Shown: piece after piece, positions 18,612 to 28,225 of the stretch | How positions within the stretch are numbered: the first letter of the stretch is position 1 | How the letters are laid out: every line of letters begins with the position of its first letter | Notes under the pieces: generated by a model | The model's input: the letters and a program-made list of their open reading frames with translations, nothing else | What the model was told of the DNA's origin: nothing | Databases searched by the model: none | From: Roseovarius sp. | Lineage (GTDB): Bacteria > Pseudomonadota > Alphaproteobacteria > Rhodobacterales > Rhodobacteraceae | NCBI GenBank assembly: GCA_024636515.1 | Contig: JAGXGX010000082.1 | Location: 1 to 33,852 of the forward strand | Direction: 5' to 3' | Length of the DNA stretch: 33,852 nt | Position numbers and translations under genes: made by a program

Positions 18612-19328
18612 ATGAAGCTAAGCGATTACAAAGCGCTAACCTTTGACGTTTATGGCACGTTGATCGACTGGGAATCGGGCATGATCGCGGGGCTGGCACC
18701 TCTGACCGATCAGCTGGACCTAAGCCGCGACGCGGTGCTGGAGGCGCATGCCTTGCATGAGAGTACTTGCCAGCGGGTAACGCCGGGGAAGAAATATAGC
18801 GATGTTCTGGCGACCGTCTACAAACGGCTGGCCGAGGAATGGGCGCTGCCCGCGACATGGGAGGAGGCCCAAGTCTATGGCCGCTCGGTCGAGCATTGGC
18901 CTGCCTTTCCCGATAGTGCCGAGGCGCTGGCGTATTTAAAGGACCACTTCAAGCTGATCGTATTATCGAACGTGGATAACGCAAGCTTTGCCTATAGCGA
19001 TGCGACGTTGGGACGTCCCTTTACGGCCTGTTACGTCGCCGAGGATGTCGGCAGCTACAAGCCTGATGCGCGGAATTTCGACTATATGCTGGAGCAAATG
19101 GCGCGCTTGGGACTGGCCAAGGACGAAATCCTGCACACCGCCGAGAGCATGTTTCACGACCACGCCCCAGCCAATCGTCACGGGCTGGCCAATTGCTGGA
19201 TCTATCGGCGGCACGGAAAGGAGGGGTTCGGCGCGACGATGAATCCCGGCGATATGCCCCAATACGATTTTATGTTTCATTCCATGGCCGAGCTTGTCCA
19301 GGCGCACCGCGCCGAGATGAACGGCTGA
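18612..19328 (+). CDS. HAD-family hydrolase (haloacid dehalogenase type II-like)
   Basis: FDVYGTLIDW (motif I), LSNVDNASF (motif II), KPDARNFDYML (motif III). Confidence 0.88.
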   Translation: MKLSDYKALTFDVYGTLIDWESGMIAGLAPLTDQLDLSRDAVLEAHALHESTCQRVTPGKKYSDVLATVYKRLAEEWALPATWEEAQVYGRSVEHWPAFPDSAEALAYLKDHFKLIVLSNVDNASFAYSDATLGRPFTACYVAEDVGSYKPDARNFDYMLEQMARLGLAKDEILHTAESMFHDHAPANRHGLANCWIYRRHGKEGFGATMNPGDMPQYDFMFHSMAELVQAHRAEMNG

Positions 19329-19332
19329 CGAG

Positions 19333-20259
19333 ATGGAGCTTGGCCCTTACCTGATGCTGGCCGTGCTGGAGGGTGCTGTGATGGCATCGGTTCTGGCGCT
19401 GACTGCGGTGGGGCTATCGTTGGTCTTTGGTGTAATGCGGGTGGTGAACATCGCCCATGGCGAGTTTTTCATGTTGGGCGCGGTGCTGGCATGGGTCATC
19501 ACGCAGATGGTGGGCGGGCCGCCTGCCATAGGTTTTGGAGTGGCACTCGTGGCTGCGCCGCTGATCGTAGGGGCCATAGCGGTGGCCGCCGACATGACTA
19601 TTCTCAAGCGTGTCGATTACGACCCCGAGCGGACCATCGTGGCGACCATCGGCCTACTCTATATCATCCAGCAATTGACGCTGATGGGCTATGGCCCTGA
19701 CGCCCGCCCGGTCGAGGCACCGTTCAACACGCGCCTCGCGCTGCCTTGGCTTGAATTCAAGGAGGGCGCGCTGGCGATGTATTGGCCATGGGGCCTGAGC
19801 ACGACCAGTTACAAGCTGGCGGTAATTGGCGCGGGCGCGGCTGTTCTTTGTGGTGTTTGGGCGATGATGGCACGCACGAGGATCGGGTTGGTGATGCGCG
19901 CGGTGCAGGCAGACCGCGATATGGCGCTGGCCTTTGGCATCCCGGTGGAGCGGGTCTATGCCATGGTGTTCGGCATCGGCGCGGCGCTAGCGGCCCTCGC
20001 CGCGGTGCTGATCGTGCCGATCACGCAGGCGCATTACCTGATGGGCGCCGATCCGTTGCTGCTGGCCTTTACGGTGGTTATTATCGGCGGTCTTGGCAGT
20101 TTGCCGGGCACTGTGGTCGCCGCCGTGCTGATCGGCCTTAGCGATGGCATCATCTCCGTCTTTTTCTCACCTACGCTGGCCAAGATTCTGGCGACGCTGC
20201 TGGTGGCGCTGGTGCTTGTGTTCCGCCCTCAAGGCCTATTTGGCACGCGGGCAGCATGA
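19333..20259 (+). CDS. LivH-type ABC transporter permease
   Basis: LVFGVMRVVNIAHGEFFMLGA motif typical of LivH; multi-TM. Confidence 0.93.
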   Translation: MELGPYLMLAVLEGAVMASVLALTAVGLSLVFGVMRVVNIAHGEFFMLGAVLAWVITQMVGGPPAIGFGVALVAAPLIVGAIAVAADMTILKRVDYDPERTIVATIGLLYIIQQLTLMGYGPDARPVEAPFNTRLALPWLEFKEGALAMYWPWGLSTTSYKLAVIGAGAAVLCGVWAMMARTRIGLVMRAVQADRDMALAFGIPVERVYAMVFGIGAALAALAAVLIVPITQAHYLMGADPLLLAFTVVIIGGLGSLPGTVVAAVLIGLSDGIISVFFSPTLAKILATLLVALVLVFRPQGLFGTRAA

Positions 20260-21200
20260 GCGCCCGCGCCCGCGTTTTTGCCCTGCATGGGGGGCTATTG
20301 GCGCTGCTTTTAGCCGGTCACTTTTTGTTGCCCGCGTATCATCACGGCAATCTGGCACGCATCATGGTGCTGGCGACCTACGCGATGGGGTACAATATCG
20401 TCTTCGGGTACACCGGGCTTCTAAGCTTGGGCCATGCTCTGTTTTTTGCTGCTGGTATGTATGGCATGGGGCTGAGCGTGCAGCATCTGGGCTATTCTGC
20501 CGGACCTGCGTTGCTGATTGGGGTGCTGTCGGCGGCTGTGGTGGCGGCTGGGTCGGGCGTACTGGCGCTGCGCACGCGCGGCGTGGCATTTATGATCGTC
20601 ACGCTGATGTTTGCACAGGCGGGATACCTGACCGTGCTTTATTTCGGCGAGTGGACGCGCGGGGATGAGGGGTTCGTTATCGCGCGCGGCGCCCGCGTGC
20701 TATGGGGCATCGACCTGAGCGATGAGGGCAATCGCTATTTAGCAGCGTTGGCGCTATTCGCCGCCGCGATGATCGCTTGCCTCGCGCTGGTGCGCGCGCC
20801 ATTCGGGCGAACGCTGGTGGCAATCCGCGAGAACGAGGCGCGCACGCGGATGCTGGGCTATGACACGTTCCGGACCAAGCTGGCGGCAGTGACGATATCC
20901 GGCGCAATATCCGGCGCGGCGGGGGCGGCCTATGGCCTGCTATTCGGCTACGCTGGTGCCAGCTTTGCGGGGGTCGAATACTCGATCCTGCCGCTGCTAT
21001 GGGTGCTATTGGGGGGCGCGGGCACGGTGCTGGGGCCGTTCGTCGGATCGCTCTTTATGTTCTACCTCATCGATCTCAGCTCGGGCTTCACGACCGCCTA
21101 TATGCTGATCGCGGGTGTCGCATTGGTGCTGTTGACGCTTTTCGCGCCGCAGGGGATACTGGGCGAGGTGCGACGCCGCATCTGGGAGTGGCTGCCATGA
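20256..21200 (+). CDS. LivM-type ABC transporter permease
   Basis: MGYNIVFGYTGLLSLGHALFFAAGMY motif typical of LivM; ATGA overlap. Confidence 0.93.
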   Translation: MSARARVFALHGGLLALLLAGHFLLPAYHHGNLARIMVLATYAMGYNIVFGYTGLLSLGHALFFAAGMYGMGLSVQHLGYSAGPALLIGVLSAAVVAAGSGVLALRTRGVAFMIVTLMFAQAGYLTVLYFGEWTRGDEGFVIARGARVLWGIDLSDEGNRYLAALALFAAAMIACLALVRAPFGRTLVAIRENEARTRMLGYDTFRTKLAAVTISGAISGAAGAAYGLLFGYAGASFAGVEYSILPLLWVLLGGAGTVLGPFVGSLFMFYLIDLSSGFTTAYMLIAGVALVLLTLFAPQGILGEVRRRIWEWLP

Positions 21201-21904
21201 GCCTGCTCAGTGTGCGCGGCCTGACCAAGACGTATGACGGCGTCCGGGCCGTGGATGTTGTCAGCCTCGATATTGAAGTGGGAGAGGTGCGCGGGTTGAT
21301 TGGCCCAAATGGCGCGGGGAAGACGACGCTGGTGGGCATGATCTGCGGGCGGATCGCGCCTACCGCCGGGCAGGTGATATTTGCAGGCCGCGACATTACT
21401 GGGCTGGCGGCGCATCGGCGCACCCGGCTGGGCATGGCGTACACGTTTCAGATCACGTCGATCTACGCTGGGCTGCCGCTGGCCGAGAATGTCGCGCTGG
21501 CGGCGCGGCCGCACATGGCAGGGGCGCAGGTGCCGGCCGCCGTCGATGCGGCGCTGGCGCAGGTTGGTCTGGACGGGCACGACGCCGCGAATGCGGGCGA
21601 TCTGAGCTACGGCCATCAGCGCCTGCTGGAGATCGCGATGGGGCTGGTGCAAAAACCGCGTCTGCTGATCTTGGATGAGCCGACGCAAGGACTGTCGGAG
21701 GCCGAGGTCGTGCGGTTTCTTAGCCTTATCCAGGGGTTGCCGACCGACATGACCGTCCTGCTGATCGAGCACAACATGGATGTGGTGATGGCCCTCGCGG
21801 ACCGCGTGACGGTACTGGATGCAGGCGAGCTGCTGTTTGAGGGCACACCGGACGAGGTGCGCGCCGATGCAGGCGTGCAGGCCGCGTATCTGGGGGTCGC
21901 ATGA
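21197..21904 (+). CDS. LivG-type ABC transporter ATP-binding protein
   Basis: Walker A GPNGAGKTT; LSYGHQRLLEIAMGLVQKPRLLILDEPTQGLS; ATGA overlap puts the start at 21197, not 20999. Confidence 0.95.
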   Translation: MSLLSVRGLTKTYDGVRAVDVVSLDIEVGEVRGLIGPNGAGKTTLVGMICGRIAPTAGQVIFAGRDITGLAAHRRTRLGMAYTFQITSIYAGLPLAENVALAARPHMAGAQVPAAVDAALAQVGLDGHDAANAGDLSYGHQRLLEIAMGLVQKPRLLILDEPTQGLSEAEVVRFLSLIQGLPTDMTVLLIEHNMDVVMALADRVTVLDAGELLFEGTPDEVRADAGVQAAYLGVA

Positions 21905-22599
21905 TGCTGAAGTTGGAGAGCATCAGTGCCGGATATGGCGCAGCGCAGGTACTGCGCGAGGTATCGCTGGACGTAGCGGCGGGCGAGATCGTCTGCCTCA
22001 TGGGCCGCAACGGCGCGGGCAAGACGACGGCGATGCGCAGTATTATGGGACTGATACCGCTGATGTCGGGCCACGTGTTGCTGGACGGATCGGACGTTAG
22101 CGCGCTGCCTGCATATCAAGTGCCGCGCGCCGGGATCGGGTATGTGCCGCAGGGAAGGCGCCTGTTTGCTGGTCTGTCCGTCGCACAGAACCTTGAAATT
22201 GGAATGCGCGCGCGGCGCAGCCCGCCGGGCGTGCTGGAGGAGGTGCTCGACCTCTTTCCTCGTCTGCGCGAGCGATACCGCCAGCCTGCGCAGACCCTGT
22301 CGGGAGGGGAGCAACAGATGCTGGCGACCGCGCGTGCGCTATGCTTGCAACCCAAAGCGCTGCTACTGGACGAGCCGATGGAGGGGCTCCAGCCCTCAAT
22401 GGTGGGCGCGATCCGCGACGTGGTGGTGCAAATGCGCGCGCAAGGCGTCGCTATCCTGCTGGTCGAGCAGCGCATTGATGCAGTGCTGGCCATTGCTGAC
22501 CGCGTCGCATTCATCGAAAACGGACAGCGCGGCGAGGTGGTACCGGTAGACGCCTTACGCGGCGACCGGGCGCTGATTTCGCGCTACTTAGGCGTTTAG
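21901..22599 (+). CDS. LivF-type ABC transporter ATP-binding protein
   Basis: GRNGAGKTT; LSGGEQQMLATARALCLQPKALLLDEPMEGL; ATGA overlap. Confidence 0.95.
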   Translation: MMLKLESISAGYGAAQVLREVSLDVAAGEIVCLMGRNGAGKTTAMRSIMGLIPLMSGHVLLDGSDVSALPAYQVPRAGIGYVPQGRRLFAGLSVAQNLEIGMRARRSPPGVLEEVLDLFPRLRERYRQPAQTLSGGEQQMLATARALCLQPKALLLDEPMEGLQPSMVGAIRDVVVQMRAQGVAILLVEQRIDAVLAIADRVAFIENGQRGEVVPVDALRGDRALISRYLGV

Positions 22600-22638
22600 G
22601 CGCGCCCGCTGGCGGCGCGCAGAGGTATTTAGACCAAG

Positions 22639-22679
22639 AAAAAACCGCGAGGGCGGCGATCTATCCGCCGATTCCCTCG
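22639..22679 (-). terminator. Rho-independent terminator of the M16 peptidase operon, overlapping its stop codon
   Basis: Minus strand CGAGGG-aat-CGGCG-gatagat-CGCCG-CCCTCG-CGG-TTTTTT. Confidence 0.75.
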
Positions 22680-23986
22680 GGTTTGCCAGCGACGACAAAG
22701 CTGAGCTTGGCAGGGTCCAGCAAGTCCCGCGCGACGCGGTTTATCTGCTCCAGCGTCACAGCCTCGACGAGGTCATTGCGCGTGGCGATATATTCGGGCG
22801 GTAGCCCCTCCATTTGCATTTCCACGGCGATATTGGCGATCGGCGCGTTGCCGTCGAAACGCAGAGGATAGGCGCCGGTCATGTAGGTCTTGGCATCGTC
22901 CAGCTCTGTCTGGGTGACGCCGGTGTCACGCATTTTGGTCCACTCTTCCTTGATCACGTCGATGGCTTGGGCCACGCGGTCATTGGCCGAGGCGACCTGC
23001 CCCATCCATAGCTGCGCGCCGTCCTTATCAACAAGGTAGGAGTATACGCCGTAAGTCAGGCCGCGCTTTTCGCGGACCTCTTGCATCAGGCGGCTTTCGA
23101 AGCCGCCACCGCCGAGGATCTGGTTAAGCAAATAGGCGGCGAAGAAGTCGGGATCGTCGCGGTCAATACCGGGCTGTGCAAAGGTGACGACGGACTGGGG
23201 TGTGTCGTAGTCGACAACGAGGGTACCGCCGGGCAGGTTCAGCGCCGCGTCACCCGGCAGGGCGATGTCCGATGCCGTGGGCAGCCCCGCCGTAAGATCA
23301 GCGACGAGCGTGGTCAGCTCATCGGCAGTGATGTCGCCGACCGCTGCGATATAGAGACGGTCCTGCACCAGCGCAGCCTTATGTGCCGCGATCAGGTCGT
23401 CGCGAGTGATGCCCGCGATGCTGTCCAACGTGCCATTGATGGACGTGGCGTAGGGGTGATCACCATAGGTTTGCGCGCCGAACGCGCGCGAGGCTATGGC
23501 GCCGGGATCCGTTTCGTCCGAGCGGATGATGGACGCGATCTGGCCCTTCACGCGGTCGATGGATTTCTGGTTGAACACGGGGTCCGTAAGGCTCTGGCGA
23601 AGTAGATCGACCGCCTCATCCCGGTTTTCACTGAGAAAGCGCGCGGAGACCGAGATCGTGTCATCACCGGCACGATACGAGAAGGAGGCTGCCAGCGCCT
23701 CGGCCTGCCGGGCGAAGTCGCGGCTGTCCATGTCGCCGGCGCCCTCCTCCAAAAGACCTGTCATCAGATTGGTCGCGCCGCGTTTGCCGGGAACGTCCAG
23801 CGACGCGCCGCCGCGAAAGCGCAGCTCTAGCGCGACAAAGGGGATCTCGTGGCTCTCGACCAGCCACAGGCCCGGCTGGCCGGGGGCGGTCAGATCCTGC
23901 ACCTCAATCTCGGCGCGGGCAGGTAAGGCGAATGTGCAGGCGAGCAGCGCAGGCAGCAGCAATCGGGTCAGCAGGGGGCGGCTCAT
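22661..23986 (-). CDS. M16 family peptidase-like subunit lacking HXXEH (probably non-catalytic)
   Basis: M16-like fold; catalytic site replaced by GATNLMTGLLEEGAG; retains EKRGLTYGVYSY R/Y segment; signal peptide. Confidence 0.9.
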   Translation of the reverse strand: MSRPLLTRLLLPALLACTFALPARAEIEVQDLTAPGQPGLWLVESHEIPFVALELRFRGGASLDVPGKRGATNLMTGLLEEGAGDMDSRDFARQAEALAASFSYRAGDDTISVSARFLSENRDEAVDLLRQSLTDPVFNQKSIDRVKGQIASIIRSDETDPGAIASRAFGAQTYGDHPYATSINGTLDSIAGITRDDLIAAHKAALVQDRLYIAAVGDITADELTTLVADLTAGLPTASDIALPGDAALNLPGGTLVVDYDTPQSVVTFAQPGIDRDDPDFFAAYLLNQILGGGGFESRLMQEVREKRGLTYGVYSYLVDKDGAQLWMGQVASANDRVAQAIDVIKEEWTKMRDTGVTQTELDDAKTYMTGAYPLRFDGNAPIANIAVEMQMEGLPPEYIATRNDLVEAVTLEQINRVARDLLDPAKLSFVVAGKPEGIGG

Positions 23987-25359
23987 TGAACAATCTCCAT
24001 CTCGGGCGCGTCTGGCGTGGTATTTGGTGCAGTGTCAGGCGCGGTCAGATAACCAGTCACCGAATTTTTTAGCTGGAACACATCGCGCGCGGCCTGCATC
24101 ACATCCTCGGCCGTTACAGCTGACAGGAAGGCAGGCCAGTCCTGCACGTCCTGAATCGTTAGGCCGGACGCGAGGGCGGCGCCGTATTGGTTGGCGAGGC
24201 CGTTTACGTCGTCGCGGGCATAGACCTGTGCGGCGCGAACCTGCATCTTGATCCGCTCCAGCTGTGCCGCATCGACGCCGTTCTGCATGAAGCCTTGAAG
24301 GACCGCGTCCATCGCCGCCTCAGCCTCGGGCAAGGAAACGCCGGGGACGGGCACCACCGCCAGCTTGAGCGTGGTATCATCCAGCGACATGCCGTCGTAC
24401 CAGACAGACGATTGCACCGCGATCTGTGCGTCAAATTGCAGCTTTTCAGCCATCAGAGAAGTAGTGCCGCCGCCGAGTATTTCGGCCAGAACGGTCAACG
24501 CTGCGGCGCGGGCCTGATCGCCGCTGTCCCGCTCGGGCGCAAGGTAGGAGCGTATAAGATAAGGCTGCGATACGCGCGGATCCTCCATCGCGATCCGACG
24601 TGCGGCCATCTGGCGCGGCTCTTGCGGGCGGCTGCGCTCGGGCAGATCAAGATTTGCGGGGATTACGCCGTAATATTTTTGGGCCAGCGCCAGCACGTCT
24701 TCGGGCACTACATCGCCTGCGACCACGACGATGGCGTCATTGGGGGCGTAATATGTGCTGTAGAAACTCTTGGCATCGTCCAGCGTCAGCAGCGGCATCT
24801 CATTCTTCCAGCCGATGACGGGGGTGCCGTAGCGGTGGTTCAGGAATTGCGCTGCGCTGAGTTGTTCGCGAAAAAGCGCGCCGGCATCATTTTCGACGCG
24901 CATGTTGCGCTCTTCGATAATGACCTCGCGTTCGGTCGCGACGTCCTGCTCGTCCAGCTTCAGGTTGACCATACGGTCGGAGTCCATGCGCATCATCAGC
25001 TCCAGCCGGTCGGCTGCGATGCGCTGATAGTAGGCGGTGTAGTCATAGCTGGTAAAAGCATTGTCGTTTCCGCCCTGCTTGGCCACGGTGGCCGAAAATT
25101 CACCGGGGGCGAGGGTATCGGTGCCCTTGAACAGCAGATGTTCAAGGAAGTGAGCGACTCCCGAGCTGCCCGGAGGCTCGTCCGCCGATCCGGCGCGATA
25201 CCAGACCATGTGCGTGACGACCGGAGCGCGGTGATCCTCGATCACGACCAGTTGCAGGCCGTTTTCCAACGTATAGCTGCTTACCTGATCCGTGCCGCTA
25301 TCCTGCGCGGTGGCTATCATGGGCAGAAAGGACATGAGAGCGATCGAAAGGGCGCGCAT
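23983..25359 (-). CDS. M16 family zinc peptidase, catalytic
   Basis: HFLEHLLFKGT (HXXEH); signal peptide MRALSIALMSFLPMIATAQ; start placed at 25359. Confidence 0.92.
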   Translation of the reverse strand: MRALSIALMSFLPMIATAQDSGTDQVSSYTLENGLQLVVIEDHRAPVVTHMVWYRAGSADEPPGSSGVAHFLEHLLFKGTDTLAPGEFSATVAKQGGNDNAFTSYDYTAYYQRIAADRLELMMRMDSDRMVNLKLDEQDVATEREVIIEERNMRVENDAGALFREQLSAAQFLNHRYGTPVIGWKNEMPLLTLDDAKSFYSTYYAPNDAIVVVAGDVVPEDVLALAQKYYGVIPANLDLPERSRPQEPRQMAARRIAMEDPRVSQPYLIRSYLAPERDSGDQARAAALTVLAEILGGGTTSLMAEKLQFDAQIAVQSSVWYDGMSLDDTTLKLAVVPVPGVSLPEAEAAMDAVLQGFMQNGVDAAQLERIKMQVRAAQVYARDDVNGLANQYGAALASGLTIQDVQDWPAFLSAVTAEDVMQAARDVFQLKNSVTGYLTAPDTAPNTTPDAPEMEIVQ

Positions 25360-25538
25360 ATGCAAACTCCGGGTTGGTGCGGTCCTGCGTCGGGCAGGTG
25401 GCACTTGTTAGATACGGTGCGCGGGGTCTAGTGCAACCCGCGATGCCAGATCCGTGACCGGAGCGGCGAACATCATGAAATGACTGCGCCCCGGACCATG
25501 CGGGCCGGGGCGCAACTGCGTGGAATATGACAGAGCGC

Positions 25539-26054
25539 CTATTCGGGCGGCGGGGCCGAGGGCGTGACCACGCCGCTGCGCGTCATCCGGCTTTGCTCGG
25601 CCTGACTGTCGAGCCATTGTTTCTTGTAGGCGTCGGTATAGTCGTCGTTTGGCCCGATGTTGAAGATGTTCACGCGGCCATGGCGGCGGCGCGTCTGTGC
25701 ATCTTCGACCGCCAGTTCCTGCCGGACGCCGGGTGTCACGCCAAAGCGGCGGGTGTGGTTCACAAGGCCGCCGTCGCCAGCGCCGATAGCGCCCGGCACG
25801 GTTGCCGCTGGATTGCCGCCCATCGCCGCAACACCCTCGGCCCGCGGATTTGGATCGACCAAATTGGCGCCACCGGGCGTGGGCGTGGGTAGCGAATTAT
25901 AGGTCTGTGGCGTCTGCAACGGGGCCGTGGGCAGGACGGTGAATTCATCCGGGCCGTTACCATCATTCTTGATGCGGCTCAGCACGCCATCGCCCCGCCC
26001 GCAGGCAGCGACGGCCAGTACCATCAGGGAAAGTATCAGGATGCGGCGGCGCAT
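25539..26054 (-). CDS. DUF3035-like lipoprotein
   Basis: MRRRILILSLMVLAVAACG lipobox; NDGNGPDEFTVLPTAPLQTPQTYNSLPTPTPGGANL; start at 26054. Confidence 0.8.
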   Translation of the reverse strand: MRRRILILSLMVLAVAACGRGDGVLSRIKNDGNGPDEFTVLPTAPLQTPQTYNSLPTPTPGGANLVDPNPRAEGVAAMGGNPAATVPGAIGAGDGGLVNHTRRFGVTPGVRQELAVEDAQTRRRHGRVNIFNIGPNDDYTDAYKKQWLDSQAEQSRMTRSGVVTPSAPPPE

Positions 26055-26113
26055 GGGGTCTGCCCTTTTTTTACAAAGTGTCGTGGGCTGTTTATCGCAA
26101 TCGCGCGGGAAGG

Positions 26114-26584
26114 TCACGCAGGCTTTTTGCTGGGGCTGAGGATGACCATGCCGACCGCGCCGACAAAGATCGATATATCGGCGACGTTGAATGCATAGGG
26201 ATTATCAAACCCGCAGCAGGACATGTTTATAAAGTCGGCAACTGCGCCGTACAGCATGCGGTCAATTACGTTGCCCAGAGCCCCGCCCACCAGCAGCCCG
26301 GCGGCAATCTTTAGCCATTTTCCGCCCGCCTCGTGATGGACCCACCACAGGACGACGCCCGAAATGACCAGAGCAACGGCGATCAAAATCCATCGCGTTA
26401 GGGGTGAATCCCCCGCCAATAGGCCAAAATTAATACCGTAATTCCACGCCATCCGCAGCGTTAGCAGCGGCGGCGCAACCTCGATCGTGCCCAGATTGCG
26501 CAGGTCCATCCAGTGCACGACCAGATATTTGCTGGCCTGATCAATCAAAAAGACCCAGAAGGCCGTCCAGAATACGGTTTTCAT
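26114..26584 (-). CDS. lspA: Prolipoprotein signal peptidase (signal peptidase II)
   Basis: FLIDQASKY; GGALGNVIDRMLYGAVADFI; FNVADISIFVG catalytic Asp motifs. Confidence 0.95.
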   Translation of the reverse strand: MKTVFWTAFWVFLIDQASKYLVVHWMDLRNLGTIEVAPPLLTLRMAWNYGINFGLLAGDSPLTRWILIAVALVISGVVLWWVHHEAGGKWLKIAAGLLVGGALGNVIDRMLYGAVADFINMSCCGFDNPYAFNVADISIFVGAVGMVILSPSKKPA

Positions 26585-26611
26585 CAGTGTCCCTCCTCAG
26601 GCACGGCAGCG

Positions 26612-28201
26612 TCAGTGACGGAAGTGGCGCATGCCTGTGAGGACCATGGCGAGACCGGCATCATTGGCGGCGGCAATCACTTCGTCGTCGCGCATGGACC
26701 CGCCCGGGTGGATCACAGCGGTCGCGCCCGCCTCTGCCGCCGCTAGCAAGCCATCGGCAAAGGGAAAGAACGCGTCTGAGGCGACGACGCTGCCTTGGGT
26801 GAGCGGCGCCTCCAGACCCAGAGCGTCGGCCATATCTTTCGATTTGCGTGCGGCGATGCGGCAGCTGTCGACCCGGCTCATTTGGCCAGCGCCAACGCCG
26901 ACCGTAGCGCCGGCTTTCACATAGACGATGGCGTTGGATTTGACGTGCTTGGCGACCCTCCAGGCAAATAGCATGTCGGTCATTTCAGCATCGGTTGGCT
27001 GCCGCTTGGTCACGACCTTCAAGTCCTCGGCGGCCAGATGCCCGTTATCCTTGTCCTGCATCAGATAGCCGCCAGACACCTGCCGGATCGTCTGCGCTGC
27101 GGCGCGTGGATCAGCCATGCCGTCCGTGATTAGTAGGCGCAGGTTCTTTTTCGCCTCAAAGATCTTGCGCGCATCGTCGTCCGCGCCGGGGGCGATGACG
27201 ACCTCGGTGAATATCTGCGCGATCTCTTCGGCGGTGGCGCCGTCCAGCGGGTGGTTCAACGCAATTATCCCGCCAAAGGCCGAGGTGCGGTCGCAGTCAA
27301 ATGCGCGGATATAGGCCTCCTGTAGAGTTGCGGCGCGCGCCACACCACAGGGGTTTGCGTGCTTGATGATCGCGCAGGCGGGTCCATCAGCGCTGGCAAA
27401 TTCGCTTGCCAACTCGAACGCGGCATCCGTGTCGTTGATGTTGTTGTAGCTCAGCGCCTTGCCCTGAAGCTGGCGGGCGGTCGCCACGCCGGGGCGGGCG
27501 CTACCGTCAAGGTAAAAGCTGGCCGATTGATGTGGGTTTTCGCCATAACGCAGCTCTTGCGCCAGCGTGCCCGCGACTGTGCGGCGGCGGGGGGATTTGT
27601 CGCCCTGTTGCGCGGCCATCCAAGTGGATACGGCCGAATCGTAGGCGGCGGTGCGCGAATAGGCGGTCATCGCCAATTTTTTGCGAAAGGCCAGTGCGGT
27701 GCCGCCATCGTTTGCCTTCATCTCGGCCAGCAGTGGGGCGTAATCCTCGACATCGACGACGACATTCACAAACCCGTGGTTCTTGGCCGCTGCGCGGATC
27801 ATCGCGGGCCCGCCGATGTCGATATTCTCGATGCAGGTGTCATAGTCTGCGCCGGCGGCCACCGTGCTCTCGAATGGATAGAGGTTCACGACCAGCAGAT
27901 CGATCGCGCCGATGCCATGCTGCTCCATCGCTTTGACGTGATCGTCATTATCCCTCAGCGCCAGCAGGCCGCCGTGGACGGCGGGATGCAGCGTCTTGAC
28001 CCGGCCATCCATCATTTCAGGAAAGCCTGTTACCTCAGCGACATCGCGCACCTCCAGGCCCGCCTCGCGCAGTGCCTTTGCGCTGCCCCCGGTGCTAAGA
28101 AGTTCGACGCCCTGAGAGGCCAGCGCGCGGCCCAGATCGATCAGCCCGGTTTTGTCCGATACGGACAGAAGGGCGCGGCGGATAGGGGCGATATCGGTCA
28201 T
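26612..28201 (-). CDS. purH: Bifunctional AICAR formyltransferase / IMP cyclohydrolase
   Basis: 529 aa; [51 protein letters not shown]. Confidence 0.98.
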   Translation of the reverse strand: MTDIAPIRRALLSVSDKTGLIDLGRALASQGVELLSTGGSAKALREAGLEVRDVAEVTGFPEMMDGRVKTLHPAVHGGLLALRDNDDHVKAMEQHGIGAIDLLVVNLYPFESTVAAGADYDTCIENIDIGGPAMIRAAAKNHGFVNVVVDVEDYAPLLAEMKANDGGTALAFRKKLAMTAYSRTAAYDSAVSTWMAAQQGDKSPRRRTVAGTLAQELRYGENPHQSASFYLDGSARPGVATARQLQGKALSYNNINDTDAAFELASEFASADGPACAIIKHANPCGVARAATLQEAYIRAFDCDRTSAFGGIIALNHPLDGATAEEIAQIFTEVVIAPGADDDARKIFEAKKNLRLLITDGMADPRAAAQTIRQVSGGYLMQDKDNGHLAAEDLKVVTKRQPTDAEMTDMLFAWRVAKHVKSNAIVYVKAGATVGVGAGQMSRVDSCRIAARKSKDMADALGLEAPLTQGSVVASDAFFPFADGLLAAAEAGATAVIHPGGSMRDDEVIAAANDAGLAMVLTGMRHFRH

Positions 28202-28225
28202 GTGGTGATCCTGCGTTTTGGCGTG

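Noticed and set aside
24187-25431. 414-aa + strand ORF
   Set aside because: Entirely antisense to the well-supported M16 peptidase gene; long shadow ORFs are common in GC-rich DNA and this one shows no family motifs
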